NCBI GenBank assembly: GCA_018814045.1
Contig: JAHJAR010000080.1
Coordinates: 1-34,499, forward strand
From: Planctomycetota bacterium
GTDB taxonomy: Bacteria; Planctomycetota; Phycisphaerae; UBA1845; Fen-1342
DNA length: 34,499 nt
Direction of reading: 5' to 3'
The notes under the pieces are model-generated. The model saw only the letters and a program-made list of their open reading frames with translations. It was not told the DNA's origin and ran no database searches. This document shows, piece after piece, positions 16,259 through 24,927 of this stretch. The position numbers were made by a program, and so were the translations under genes. The stretch's first letter is position 1; the number at the start of each line of letters is the position of its first letter.

Positions 16259-18673
16259 ATGGCACAGGATCGCGCAGCTCACGAGGCTGACTTCACTTTT
16301 CAGGTCAGCGGGCTGTCGGTCGATTTGCTGAAGGTCACCGGGTTTACCGGCACGGAAGGGATCAGCGAGCTGTTCCACTTCCGCGTGGAGTTGTGTTCCG
16401 ACGAGGCTGATGTCAGTTTCGACGAAGTCGTCGGCCAGCCCTGCACACTCCAAATCTCCGGCAGCAACGGCCAGCGCTATATCAACGGAATCGTGCGCAG
16501 CTTCGAACGCACGGGCGAAGGCGCCAACCTGACCAAGTACGCGGCTGAGATCGTTCCCATTTTCTGGCTGCTGACCAAGCGCTACAAATCGCGCATATTT
16601 CAGGAATACAACTGCTCGGACATGACCGTGCCGGGCATCGTCCAGAAGGTCTTCGAAGACGCCGGCATTCCCGAGGACAACTACCGCCTGGCGCTCGAGG
16701 GCGACTACGACGCACGCGAATTCGTCGTGCAGTACCGCGAGTCCGACATGGACTTCGTCTCGCGCTTGATGGAGCACGAGGGCATCTTCTACTTCTTCGA
16801 GCACGACGCCGAGGGAAAGCACATCATGGTCATCGGCGACAGTGGTGTGGCCCATACCGTACTCGAAGAAGCCGCCGAGTTCCACTACCGTGAACCGACC
16901 GGGCTGATACCCGAACAGGAGTACGTCTTCCGGGCGCGCGATCGCCGCGAGATTCAGATCGGGGCCATCTGTCTCGACGATTACAACTTCAAGCAACCCG
17001 CGATGGAGTTGCGGGCCACGCGCGAAGCCGATCAGTACACTTCGCTCGAGTTCAGCGACTACCCCGGGCTCTACATGGACAGCGGCGTCGGCGACCACTA
17101 CACCGAGGTCCGCCTGGAAGAGTACCAATGCGCCCGGCACGTTGCCCAAATGACCTCCGTGGTGCGCGCTCTGCTTCCGGGCTACAAGTTCACGCTGATC
17201 GAGCACCCCAGTGAAGCCCTCAACATTGAATGGCTGGTGACCCATCTGACCCACCGAGCCACCCAGCCACAGAGCGCCCAGGAAGAGGCCGGCTCCGATC
17301 AACCCACCGCGCATGAGACCGACATCCGCGCTATCCCAGCCGATGTGCCCTTCCGCCCGCCGCGCAAGACGCGCCGCCCGGTCGTGCTGGGAACGCAGAC
17401 GGCCTTGGTCACCGGTCCCTCGGGCGAGGAGATTTACACCGACGACGATGGTTACGGCCGCGTCAAGGTCCACTTCCACTGGGACCGCGAGGGCGACCAC
17501 GACGAGAACAGCTCCTGCTGGATCCGGGTCAGCCAGGGCTGGGCCGGCGGCAACTACGGCATGATCTTCCTGCCGCGCGTCGGACAGGAGGTCATCGTCG
17601 AGTTCCTCGAGGGCGATCCCGACCGCCCGATCATCACCGGCCGCGTCTACAACAACGACAATATGCCGCCCTACCGGCTGCCGGACGAGAAAACAAAGAG
17701 CACGATCCACTCCCACAGCAGCAAGGGCGGCGGGGGCTTCAACGAGTTCCGCTTCGAGGACAAGAAGGGCGAAGAACAGATCTTCATGCACGGCGAGAAG
17801 GACCTCGACAAGCGCATCAAGAATGACGAGCGCGACTTCATCGGCCGCGACAAGCACGAGATCATTAAGCGGCATCAAAAGAAAAAGATCGAGGGTAGCG
17901 AGGGGCGCGCCGTCGGCGGTGATCAGATAACAAGCGTCGGCGGCGAGCGCCATATCAAGGTCAAGTCGGATTCAATCCAGGAGGTCGAAGCCAATTACAA
18001 GCTCCAAGCGGCCGCCGACGTGTACATCAAGTCCGACAAGTGTACGTTTTTCGGCCAGAGCTATGCTGCGTTTGGCTCCCAAGGCGAGGCGATTGTCAAA
18101 GCGCCTTCCATCACGCTGGACGGAGGTGGCAGTTTCATCAAGATCGACTCCTCCGGCGTCACGATCTTCGGCGCGCTGGTGAAGATCAACTCGGGTGGCT
18201 CACCCGGAGCGACCCAAGCCATGGCCAATCCGGCTGCGGACAGCCCGGCCGCTCCCGACGAAGCCGCCACTGGCGATCCCGGGCAGGACTTCACCTACCA
18301 GCAGCAGCGGCTCGACTACGACCCACTTGAGGACGCCGAGGAGCACGACGAAGAGACGTCGGACGAAACGCACTGGATCGGCATCCGCCTGTGGGACGAC
18401 AACGGAACGCCGTTGGTCGGCGAGCGCTACATAGTTGTCCTGCCGGACGGAAACACGGTCGCCCGCGGAAGGACCAACCGCGACGGGGAGGCCGAGATCC
18501 GCGGCATCGATCCCGGAACTTGTCAGGTGAAATTCCCGAATCTCGACGCGACGACCTGGGAAGCCGGCACGCCGCCGGGCGGAACCACCGGCGGGGCCGG
18601 TGCCGCCGACGGGTCGGGAGGTGTCCCCGGCACCGGCAGCATCTCAGGCGGCGGCGGTATCCCGGGTATCTAG
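16259..18673 (+). CDS. vgrG: Type VI secretion spike protein VgrG with transthyretin-like C-terminal extension
   Basis: 804 residues with a strong AGGAGG ribosome binding site. Residues about 12-350 are the gp27-like hub (FTFQVSGLSVDLLKVTGFTG, ESDMDFVSRLMEHEGIFYFF). Residues about 375-480 are the gp5-like OB fold (GYGRVKVHFHWDREG, WIRVSQGWAGGNYGMIFLPR, GQEVIVEFLEGDPDRP). The triple-stranded beta-helix needle follows to about 645. After an acidic, disordered linker, residues about 704-771 (HWIGIRLWDDNGTPLVGERY) read as a transthyretin-like/Ig-like domain, and the end is a glycine-rich tail. In characterised systems such C-terminal transthyretin-like domains load a cognate effector onto the spike. 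It heads a five-gene run ending with a PAAR protein. No other type VI core gene is in the window. No signal peptide, as expected for a spike protein. Confidence 0.95.
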   Translation: MAQDRAAHEADFTFQVSGLSVDLLKVTGFTGTEGISELFHFRVELCSDEADVSFDEVVGQPCTLQISGSNGQRYINGIVRSFERTGEGANLTKYAAEIVPIFWLLTKRYKSRIFQEYNCSDMTVPGIVQKVFEDAGIPEDNYRLALEGDYDAREFVVQYRESDMDFVSRLMEHEGIFYFFEHDAEGKHIMVIGDSGVAHTVLEEAAEFHYREPTGLIPEQEYVFRARDRREIQIGAICLDDYNFKQPAMELRATREADQYTSLEFSDYPGLYMDSGVGDHYTEVRLEEYQCARHVAQMTSVVRALLPGYKFTLIEHPSEALNIEWLVTHLTHRATQPQSAQEEAGSDQPTAHETDIRAIPADVPFRPPRKTRRPVVLGTQTALVTGPSGEEIYTDDDGYGRVKVHFHWDREGDHDENSSCWIRVSQGWAGGNYGMIFLPRVGQEVIVEFLEGDPDRPIITGRVYNNDNMPPYRLPDEKTKSTIHSHSSKGGGGFNEFRFEDKKGEEQIFMHGEKDLDKRIKNDERDFIGRDKHEIIKRHQKKKIEGSEGRAVGGDQITSVGGERHIKVKSDSIQEVEANYKLQAAADVYIKSDKCTFFGQSYAAFGSQGEAIVKAPSITLDGGGSFIKIDSSGVTIFGALVKINSGGSPGATQAMANPAADSPAAPDEAATGDPGQDFTYQQQRLDYDPLEDAEEHDEETSDETHWIGIRLWDDNGTPLVGERYIVVLPDGNTVARGRTNRDGEAEIRGIDPGTCQVKFPNLDATTWEAGTPPGGTTGGAGAADGSGGVPGTGSISGGGGIPGI

Positions 18674-18682
18674 GCGGTCGGT

Positions 18683-18703
18683 CGTCCCGAATTGCCCGGG
18701 ACG
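18683..18703 (+). other. Intergenic hairpin after vgrG
   Basis: CGTCCCG at 18683-18689 pairs perfectly with CGGGACG at 18697-18703 around a 7-nt loop. There is no U tract, so it is not a standard terminator; it may stabilise or process the polycistronic RNA. Confidence 0.4.
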
Positions 18704-18726
18704 ATATCGAACCCAAAGGTGCGGAA

Positions 18727-19797
18727 ATGGCATACGGCGCAAGACGAAGACCTGACGACGGCATCCATCGCGTGGAAGACGGAGAGACGATCAGCTCCAT
18801 CGCCGCCATGTACGGCTTCACCGATTGGGAGAACCGGGTCTGGAACCACGGTGCTAACGCGCAGTTGAAGCAGCAGCGCGTCAACCCGAACACGCTTCAA
18901 GCCGGCGACGACGTCTTCATTCCAGAACTTGAAGAGAAGCAAGAATCACGGGCCGTGGACAACTGGCACGATTTCCACGTCGTCCGCAACAAGCGATTCC
19001 TGCGACTTCAGCTCAAGGACGAGAACGACGAGCCTCTCGCCAACAAGACGTATGAGATTGCACCCGACGACTCGTTCCGCGGCAACTTCGTCCAACAGGG
19101 CACAACCACCGACGCCGACGGCAAGATCGAGGAGGAGATTCCGCACACGCTGACGCAGGCCCTCCTGACTCTGCCGGACGAGAACCTGCGCGTGATGCTG
19201 AAGATCGGCTTTCTCGACCCGCTGCCTACCAGTGATCCGATCAAGATTGAGGTCGCCGGCACGGACGTCGGCGGGGCGATGGAGAATGCCGGCAATCAGG
19301 CTGACGGCTTGCTCGGTCAGGCGGCCTCTGCCGCCGGGGGCTTGGGGGGTGGTCTGGGCGATTCGCTAGGTGGTGCCGTCGACCAGGCCGGCAGCGCCCT
19401 GGACTCCACCAAGCAGGGCGCCAAGCAAGCCTTCGACGCCCTGGCGCCGGCTGTCTCGGCCGCTGCGCCACTTGTCAACGCGGTTGCGGGTTTTTTGGGT
19501 GCGGGCAACCTGCTGGAGGTGAATGACCAGAACATCTGGCCCGCCGCCCAACGCCTGGACAGCCTCGGCTTCGACCCGGGCCACCCCAAGAGCGGGGCAC
19601 CCTCGGCCAAGTTCACGGCCGCGGTACTCGCCTTTCAAACCTGGGCCAAGCAGCAGGGTGTGCTGGGTAGCGGCGCCGGCGGCCCCTTGGGTGGCATCGG
19701 CGGCGCTGTGGGTGGCATGCTGTTGTCGAAGTTGGGGCTCAGCGGACAGCTCGACGAGGAGACGATCGACGCGCTCAAGAGCACGCATGGCTGCTAA
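18727..19797 (+). CDS. LysM / transthyretin-like / peptidoglycan-binding protein of the VgrG island
   Basis: 356 residues from the ATG at 18727 (AAGGTG just upstream); the open frame extends back to 18391 but overlaps vgrG and is a shadow there. Residues about 13-68 are a LysM-type domain (HRVEDGETISSIAAMYGF ... NPNTLQAGDDVFIP). Residues about 80-180 form a beta domain (FLRLQLKDENDEPLANKTYEI) similar in pattern to the VgrG C-terminal extension. A glycine/alanine-rich, hydrophobic stretch (about 185-265) follows, and residues about 270-354 look like a peptidoglycan-binding-1 helical domain (WPAAQRLDSLGFDP ... FTAAVLAFQTWAKQQG ... LDEETIDALKSTHG). There is no signal peptide, so the cell-wall-binding modules would have to reach the envelope by another route, most simply with the spike. 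An adaptor or cell-wall-anchoring cargo role is inferred. Confidence 0.82.
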   Translation: MAYGARRRPDDGIHRVEDGETISSIAAMYGFTDWENRVWNHGANAQLKQQRVNPNTLQAGDDVFIPELEEKQESRAVDNWHDFHVVRNKRFLRLQLKDENDEPLANKTYEIAPDDSFRGNFVQQGTTTDADGKIEEEIPHTLTQALLTLPDENLRVMLKIGFLDPLPTSDPIKIEVAGTDVGGAMENAGNQADGLLGQAASAAGGLGGGLGDSLGGAVDQAGSALDSTKQGAKQAFDALAPAVSAAAPLVNAVAGFLGAGNLLEVNDQNIWPAAQRLDSLGFDPGHPKSGAPSAKFTAAVLAFQTWAKQQGVLGSGAGGPLGGIGGAVGGMLLSKLGLSGQLDEETIDALKSTHGC

Positions 19798-19811
19798 TAC
19801 CGTGAACCACC

Positions 19812-19831
19812 CGCGCCGCCGCCGCGGCGCG
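19812..19831 (+). other. Intergenic hairpin before the helical protein gene
   Basis: CGCGCCGC at 19812-19819 pairs perfectly with GCGGCGCG at 19824-19831 around a 4-nt loop. No U tract follows; AAGGA, the ribosome binding site of the next gene, lies about 17 nt downstream. Confidence 0.4.
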
Positions 19832-19859
19832 CGGAAGGGCATCGAGCAAGGAACGCATC

Positions 19860-20882
19860 ATGGCTGACAGTGCCGTCCCCGACGATCGGGCCGCAATGGC
19901 CGCAATGGAGAAGCTCCGCAAGTACAACACGTTGAAGAAGAAGCAACTCAAGTCGGCCGGGGATAAGGAGCCGCCGCCCGTCGACGACGCGTTCGTGACG
20001 GTCGAAACCTGGGCCAACGACCAGCCTGACGACGGCGAAGCCTGGGCCCAGAAACGGGAGCTGGAGGCCAATCAGCAGACCGCCACCGCCAAGGAGTGGG
20101 ACGAGCGCGTGCGCGTTGACGAGAAACAAGCCGCCGAAGAGGCCCAGGCCCGCGCCGAGATGGACATCGACGAGGTCAAGAAGGGACTGTACACCGCGAT
20201 GGACAACTACAAGGCGGCGCTTAAGGAGCAGGCGGATAACGACCAGCCCTGGGCCAAGCAGAAGCTCACCGAGGTCGCGCAGGAGCACGCCGAGGCAAAG
20301 CGGGTGATCGACGCGCAACTCGAGCCCGCTCTCGACGGCGCTGCCCGGGCCAACGCCCAACGCCGGCAGAAGAACAAGGTCATCGCCGAGAAGGCCAACG
20401 AGCGGGCCGAAGTGGGCCAGCAATGGAAGCAGGACTACGGCGACCAGCCGGGGAAGTACCCACAAGGGCAACGTGCCGATACGAAGAAGGCCTTGGAACA
20501 CGTTTGCGAGTGGGCGGACGAGGCCACTGAGCAGGTGCAGCCCTTTGGTGCCCGGGGGGCACCGCATGTCGAGGCACTGAAGAAGACGAAGGAATGGGCC
20601 AGTTCGCTCGGTGAACGGGTCGACGCGGACGCTGCGGGCCCGCAACAGGACCCCAAGACGAAAGCGGCCAAGGAACAGGCCCTCACCGGTGTGGAGGAGG
20701 GGCGCGCCTGCAAGCAAGGCGTGGAAGAGTTCATGGGCAAGATTGAGAGTGAGTCGAACGAGGCGATGGACGTCTACACGCGCTGGAAGGAACACAACAA
20801 CCGCCTGGCCGAGCAGTGGATCAAGAGCGACAGCGCCGAACATCGCAAGTGGGCACAGGCCTGGCTTGATTCGCAGAAGTAG
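19860..20882 (+). CDS. Unknown charged, helical protein of the VgrG island
   Basis: 340 residues, ATG with AAGGA 8 nt upstream. The sequence is extremely rich in Lys, Glu, Asp, Gln and Ala, with no hydrophobic core segment or signal peptide. It is expected to be almost wholly alpha-helical, with coiled-coil-like stretches at about 10-35, 65-150 and 155-200. Several Trp residues recur in similar settings (TWANDQPDDGEAWAQK, EWDERV, QPWAKQKL, CEWADEA, KEWASSL, RKWAQAWLDSQ), which suggests a degenerate helical repeat. No family was recognised. Its place between the LysM protein and the large phosphoesterase suggests a chaperone, adaptor or neutralising partner for the cargo. That is context only; it does not resemble the known adaptor families DUF4123, DUF2169 or DUF1795. 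Confidence 0.85.
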   Translation: MADSAVPDDRAAMAAMEKLRKYNTLKKKQLKSAGDKEPPPVDDAFVTVETWANDQPDDGEAWAQKRELEANQQTATAKEWDERVRVDEKQAAEEAQARAEMDIDEVKKGLYTAMDNYKAALKEQADNDQPWAKQKLTEVAQEHAEAKRVIDAQLEPALDGAARANAQRRQKNKVIAEKANERAEVGQQWKQDYGDQPGKYPQGQRADTKKALEHVCEWADEATEQVQPFGARGAPHVEALKKTKEWASSLGERVDADAAGPQQDPKTKAAKEQALTGVEEGRACKQGVEEFMGKIESESNEAMDVYTRWKEHNNRLAEQWIKSDSAEHRKWAQAWLDSQK

Positions 20883-20888
20883 CGTCGG

Positions 20889-20917
20889 CCCGCCGAGTCC
20901 GCCGTGGCGTCGGCGGG
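20889..20917 (+). other. Intergenic hairpin before the OmpA-phosphoesterase gene
   Basis: CCCGCCGA at 20889-20896 pairs perfectly with TCGGCGGG at 20910-20917 around a 13-nt loop, 8 bp after the preceding stop. No U tract follows. It is the third GC-rich hairpin at a gene junction of this island. Confidence 0.4.
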
Positions 20918-20986
20918 GCTCGGTCGTATTGGACCGGAGTATCCGGCGCTGCTCTATGTGGAACACCACGTTTCCGGAGAGAAACG

Positions 20987-23900
20987 ATGAGCGTACTCGG
21001 TTTCAATGCGGCAGACCTGGGCACCATGCTCGACAGTCTGCTCGACCCTACGATGGCCCGGCCCATCAAGGTTTTTGTCGATCGTCAGAAGGGTCACATC
21101 TGGCGGCTCATCGACCCGCTCAGCCCGACCGAGAACATGCCGGTCATCGTTGAGTGGACCAAGGAGCGGAACTACAAGGTCAAGGTGCAGGGTGAGCCCA
21201 CGGAGACCACCAAGACGCGGCAGCGCCAGATCCCTGAGCGGACAATCCGGCTGGGTACGCTGGTCGACACGATCGAGGACGCTTCCTTCAAGTTCGATCA
21301 GCCCAGAGTCGGAGAGCCCAATCCTATCTCGGCGTTCAACTCGCCCGCGGAGATTCAGCGCATTCGCGATTTCGTGCGGCGAGAAACACAGGAAGGAGGC
21401 CACGGGGACCTGAGCCTGTGGTTCCTCATGTTCGGCAATGCCGACATGGTGGGCCGGGAAGCCTACAATCACGGCCTCAGCCAGCGACGGGATGCGGCCG
21501 TCGGCGCTGCCATTCGCCAGGAGGGGGCCAGTCTGATGCAGGTGAACGGCGCGGAGGGAATCGCATGCAGCGAATTCAACACGCGCGGCGGCCCCAATAT
21601 CCATGAGCGCAACAATAGCAGCCCCGGCAACCCATACAACCGCCGCGTGCACGTGTTCGCGATTCGCGATCGATCCAATCAGCCAAAACTCAAGGAGAAG
21701 TTGAACAGCGTTCGCGACGGCCTGTTGACCAACCTGAACAGTCTGAAAGACCCGGCCGAGCAGTTGAGTCCGACGGAATTGGCCGAACTGAGTGGTCGTT
21801 GGCGCCGCGATTCGTTCCCCTGCCCCGCCCAGTCCAGCGGCATCCGCACGTGCCAGTTGCTGAGCTGCAAGAAGCCCGGGGATGACGGGCACAAACGGCC
21901 GTACTGCCCGTTCTACGAGCAGTTCAAGACCGCCATCGAGACGGAGATCATCACCGTCGAACCGGGCCGCACCGAGACCGAGGAGTACAAGGAAACCACC
22001 CCCGGGCAGGAGCGGGAGGTCCAGAAGACAGAGATCTATGACAAGTACACGCCCCCCCCGGGCGAGCACTACGGCTTCAACCTGCGCCACCTGATGGACC
22101 TGGGCATCAACGTCGCCCCCGGCTTCCCGCCTGAGGTGGCCGTGGCACCCAATCGCCAGGAGGACACCGACGATTTCAACCTGATCAAGGCCGGGCCGAT
22201 CAAGGTGGTCAAGCTCGACGTCGGCTTCTGGGGCGACGAACGTAAGGCCGACACCAGCCGCAAGGCCGGCTTCCGCCGCGAGCCGGCGCGGCCCGTCGGC
22301 GTCATCGAGGGACCATTCGTCTGGCTGTGCGAGTTCCAAACCCGCGACAGCGTGGGGGATTCGAGCAGTTTCGACTCTTCGCCGGAAAAAGTGGACGAGC
22401 GGCTCAACCCCTTGTTCCACCGCTTTGTGCAGGCCGTCTCGGCTGCGGGTCACAAGATCAAGATCCTCAAGAAGGCGGTGGCGGAGGCCGGGCCGGACGA
22501 AAGCAAGCTATTGCTGTTCTTTGGCGACATGCACCTGCCCCGCAAACTGGATGAGAAGGACGCGGAATATTCGGAGGACGAGTGCATCAAGAGCAAGCAG
22601 ATGCTCAAGAGCCTGGTCCTCGACACGCTGCGGCAGGACTATCGGCTGCGGGCCACGCAGACCCCCTGGCTCTCGGCCCACGACCGGAAGCTCTGCACCG
22701 ACTTCTTCGAACACCGCGCTCCGAAGCTGAAACTGCCACACTACTCCAGCGGCCGCACAATCAGCAACCCGTTCGACCCAGAGGGTGAGAACTGGCTGGC
22801 CAAGGCCGGCGACGCCGTCAAGAAGACCATGCAGGTCTTGACGCAGGCCGGTTACTACTTGTTCGAGTTCACGCAGGACGATCGGCGGCGGGAGGTGAAG
22901 CGCGGCCTCGGCCAATACGCCGACCGCGGCCGCGGACGCACCAAGGAAGGGCTGTCGAACTGGTTCTACGGTTTCGAGACCGATCGGAACGTGTTTGAGC
23001 CCGGCTCCGGCCAGAAGAAGCCCGATCCCACCCAACTCATTCCCGGACCGGCCAAGGAGATTCTGGAGCGGGCGACTATTCTCGACGGCCCCGACAAGGG
23101 CAAAAAACCCGCTGAGGAAAAGTGGGACGACGTCAACGCGGGCCCGGCCCGCGACTTGCTCCGCCTGCTCAAGGTCGTCAGCGACCAGCGCTCCGAGCAT
23201 GACAAGTACGTCGAGGTCTACCACACCGGCGACATGTTCGAGATGTGGGCGAACATGCGCTATCTCATGGAAGACTTCACCATCAATACTGCTCCCGAGG
23301 CCCAGTTGCCCGAAGCCATCACCGGGGTGGTCGAAAAGCTGGCCTTCGGCCAGAGTGGTAGCGCGCTACGCTCGCTGGGTGACGGCCTCAAGGGGATGCT
23401 GCGGGCCGTATTGGCCAACTTCAACGCCGGCGACGTCGACCTCTGGCATCGCCGCGAGGCCAAGCGCGATTTGCCGAGCGGGCCACTGCCGCAGGAGACC
23501 AGCTATACGCTGACCGGCGCGCCGGATGGAACCATTTTCGGGCCCGGTGGCCCGAGCGTCTCGGTCCCCTACGACCAGACCACCTCGAATCTCACCAAGG
23601 AGACTACGCGCGGCGCCGGCTACATATCCGCTGAAACCAAGAGCCGCGAGAATCAGATCCTCGCCTTCGAAGCACCCCTGCGCGAGGATGCCAGTGGCCA
23701 ACAAGAAGACAACGAACTGCTCGGCGGCGCAAAGCGCGGCAATATGGGCCGCTGGAACGAAGCCGTCGTCAAAGCCTTCAAGAACGTCGGGGCGACACTG
23801 GTCTACGGCAACCACGACTGCTTCCGTGGGCTGCACGGCGGCGACGCCAACGGGTTCCACACCGGAAAGGCCATCTGGGCCGAGCACGGCCACCGTTTCG

Positions 23901-24556
23901 AGGACTCCAACGTCGATGGGCAGCCCTTCGGCTCCTTCGTCACCAACCTCTGCTTCGAGTACATGGAGATCGCCCTGTACGAGGGGCTGTTGGAGGAGTT
24001 CACCTGGCATCGCGAGCAGAACCTCTACCAGCCCGGCATCATGCTGTGGTTCCTGATCGCCGAGTTCATGCAAGACTCGGAGCAGCTTCAGCAGGCCCGC
24101 GAGCGCGGCGAGCGGATCAACCCGTTCCGCATAGCCGTCGTCGGCCATACACACCAGCCCGATCTGGTCGTGGCCGAGATCGTCTTCCGCGCCAAGGAGA
24201 AAACGAATCTCGCCGACCTCAATACCTGGGCTGCGGCCGCCAAGCTGGCTGCGACCCTGATCCCCAAGATCATCAAGCTGTTCGCCGACTGGTACGAACG
24301 CTACTCGGGCGACGGGGGCGGCTGGTCGAAGTGGTGGGACGACATGAAAGACGAGGCCGGCGAATTCTTCAAGGGCATAGGCGGGAGAACCGAGGACTGG
24401 GCCACGGGGCTATTCGGTGGCTGGGACGATTGCCTCGATAAGGCCGGCGACTTCCTGAAGAAGACCGGTCAGGACGTCCGTAAGAAACTGGAACAGGAGG
24501 CGGGTTACGCCCAGCAGCGCGTCGACGATGCCCGCCGCAATCTGCCCGGTGGCTAG
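20987..24556 (+). CDS. OmpA-like domain fused to a calcineurin-type metallophosphoesterase; candidate type VI effector
   Basis: 1189 residues, GGAG before the ATG. There is no signal peptide. Residues about 85-230 match an OmpA-like peptidoglycan-binding domain: N161-x2-L164-S165-x2-R168-x3-V172 (YNHGLSQRRDAAV) and the closing NRRVHVFAI. Four cysteines (C279, C289, C294, C307) may bind a metal. The phosphoesterase motifs follow in the right order: G-D514-M-H516, G-D749-x2-E752 (HTGDMFEMW, like LpxH), G-N942-H943-D944, H967/H969, and G-H1054-T-H1056. About 230 residues separate the first two motifs, much more than usual, so an inserted domain is likely. The end (about 1085-1189) is amphipathic and helical. 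A wall-binding domain on a protein without a signal peptide, inside a VgrG-PAAR island, points to delivery by the spike. Target (phospholipid, nucleotide sugar, nucleic acid) is unknown. Confidence 0.88.
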   Translation: MSVLGFNAADLGTMLDSLLDPTMARPIKVFVDRQKGHIWRLIDPLSPTENMPVIVEWTKERNYKVKVQGEPTETTKTRQRQIPERTIRLGTLVDTIEDASFKFDQPRVGEPNPISAFNSPAEIQRIRDFVRRETQEGGHGDLSLWFLMFGNADMVGREAYNHGLSQRRDAAVGAAIRQEGASLMQVNGAEGIACSEFNTRGGPNIHERNNSSPGNPYNRRVHVFAIRDRSNQPKLKEKLNSVRDGLLTNLNSLKDPAEQLSPTELAELSGRWRRDSFPCPAQSSGIRTCQLLSCKKPGDDGHKRPYCPFYEQFKTAIETEIITVEPGRTETEEYKETTPGQEREVQKTEIYDKYTPPPGEHYGFNLRHLMDLGINVAPGFPPEVAVAPNRQEDTDDFNLIKAGPIKVVKLDVGFWGDERKADTSRKAGFRREPARPVGVIEGPFVWLCEFQTRDSVGDSSSFDSSPEKVDERLNPLFHRFVQAVSAAGHKIKILKKAVAEAGPDESKLLLFFGDMHLPRKLDEKDAEYSEDECIKSKQMLKSLVLDTLRQDYRLRATQTPWLSAHDRKLCTDFFEHRAPKLKLPHYSSGRTISNPFDPEGENWLAKAGDAVKKTMQVLTQAGYYLFEFTQDDRRREVKRGLGQYADRGRGRTKEGLSNWFYGFETDRNVFEPGSGQKKPDPTQLIPGPAKEILERATILDGPDKGKKPAEEKWDDVNAGPARDLLRLLKVVSDQRSEHDKYVEVYHTGDMFEMWANMRYLMEDFTINTAPEAQLPEAITGVVEKLAFGQSGSALRSLGDGLKGMLRAVLANFNAGDVDLWHRREAKRDLPSGPLPQETSYTLTGAPDGTIFGPGGPSVSVPYDQTTSNLTKETTRGAGYISAETKSRENQILAFEAPLREDASGQQEDNELLGGAKRGNMGRWNEAVVKAFKNVGATLVYGNHDCFRGLHGGDANGFHTGKAIWAEHGHRFEDSNVDGQPFGSFVTNLCFEYMEIALYEGLLEEFTWHREQNLYQPGIMLWFLIAEFMQDSEQLQQARERGERINPFRIAVVGHTHQPDLVVAEIVFRAKEKTNLADLNTWAAAAKLAATLIPKIIKLFADWYERYSGDGGGWSKWWDDMKDEAGEFFKGIGGRTEDWATGLFGGWDDCLDKAGDFLKKTGQDVRKKLEQEAGYAQQRVDDARRNLPGG

Positions 24557-24618
24557 GGCCGCTAACCCGATGACGCATCCAGGCCACGACGGCTACAACA
24601 AAACTCGGGAGTAACACC

Positions 24619-24906
24619 ATGCCCCCTGCGGCAAGAGTGACTGACAGTACCGCCCACGGCGGCGTCATTACGGTCGGTTGCGGAACAGTCATGATCGGCA
24701 ACATGCTGGCCGCCCGTCTCGGCGACATGCATACGTGTCCAATGGTCACCGGCGTAGTGCCGCACGTCGGCGGCCCGATCTTGCCACCCTGTTCCACATC
24801 AGTGGTCATCGGTGGAATGCCCGCGGCGCGCGTGGGCGATCAGGCAACCTGTGTCGGCCCGCCGGACGTGATCGCCAAAGGCGAGGTGTCGGTGATGATC
24901 GGCTGA
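24619..24906 (+). CDS. PAAR-domain spike tip protein
   Basis: 95 residues, GGGAG before the ATG. The protein is a complete stand-alone PAAR domain: PPAARVTDSTAHGGVI at the start, GNMLAARLGDMHTCPM in the middle, and GGMPAARVGDQATC before the final GEVSVMIG. Three PAAR-like repeats with the conserved His and Cys residues (H13, H38, C40, C58, C78) can bind the zinc that shapes the cone. PAAR proteins sharpen the VgrG trimer and can carry effectors; with no fused extension, this one should be a simple tip. It is the last gene of the island and ends 21 bp from the convergent ABC permease gene. Confidence 0.93.
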   Translation: MPPAARVTDSTAHGGVITVGCGTVMIGNMLAARLGDMHTCPMVTGVVPHVGGPILPPCSTSVVIGGMPAARVGDQATCVGPPDVIAKGEVSVMIG

Positions 24907-24927
24907 TAACGGCCCGCAGTGGTCCCT

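Noticed and set aside
16253..17953. A 566-codon minus-strand open frame opposite vgrG
   Set aside because: It mirrors the codon pattern of vgrG, which has clear spike domains; the minus-strand product is low in complexity and rich in Val/Leu/Asp as expected of an antisense shadow.
20954..22453. A 499-codon minus-strand frame opposite the OmpA-phosphoesterase gene
   Set aside because: Antisense shadow of a gene with recognised domains, without its own ribosome binding site or known product.
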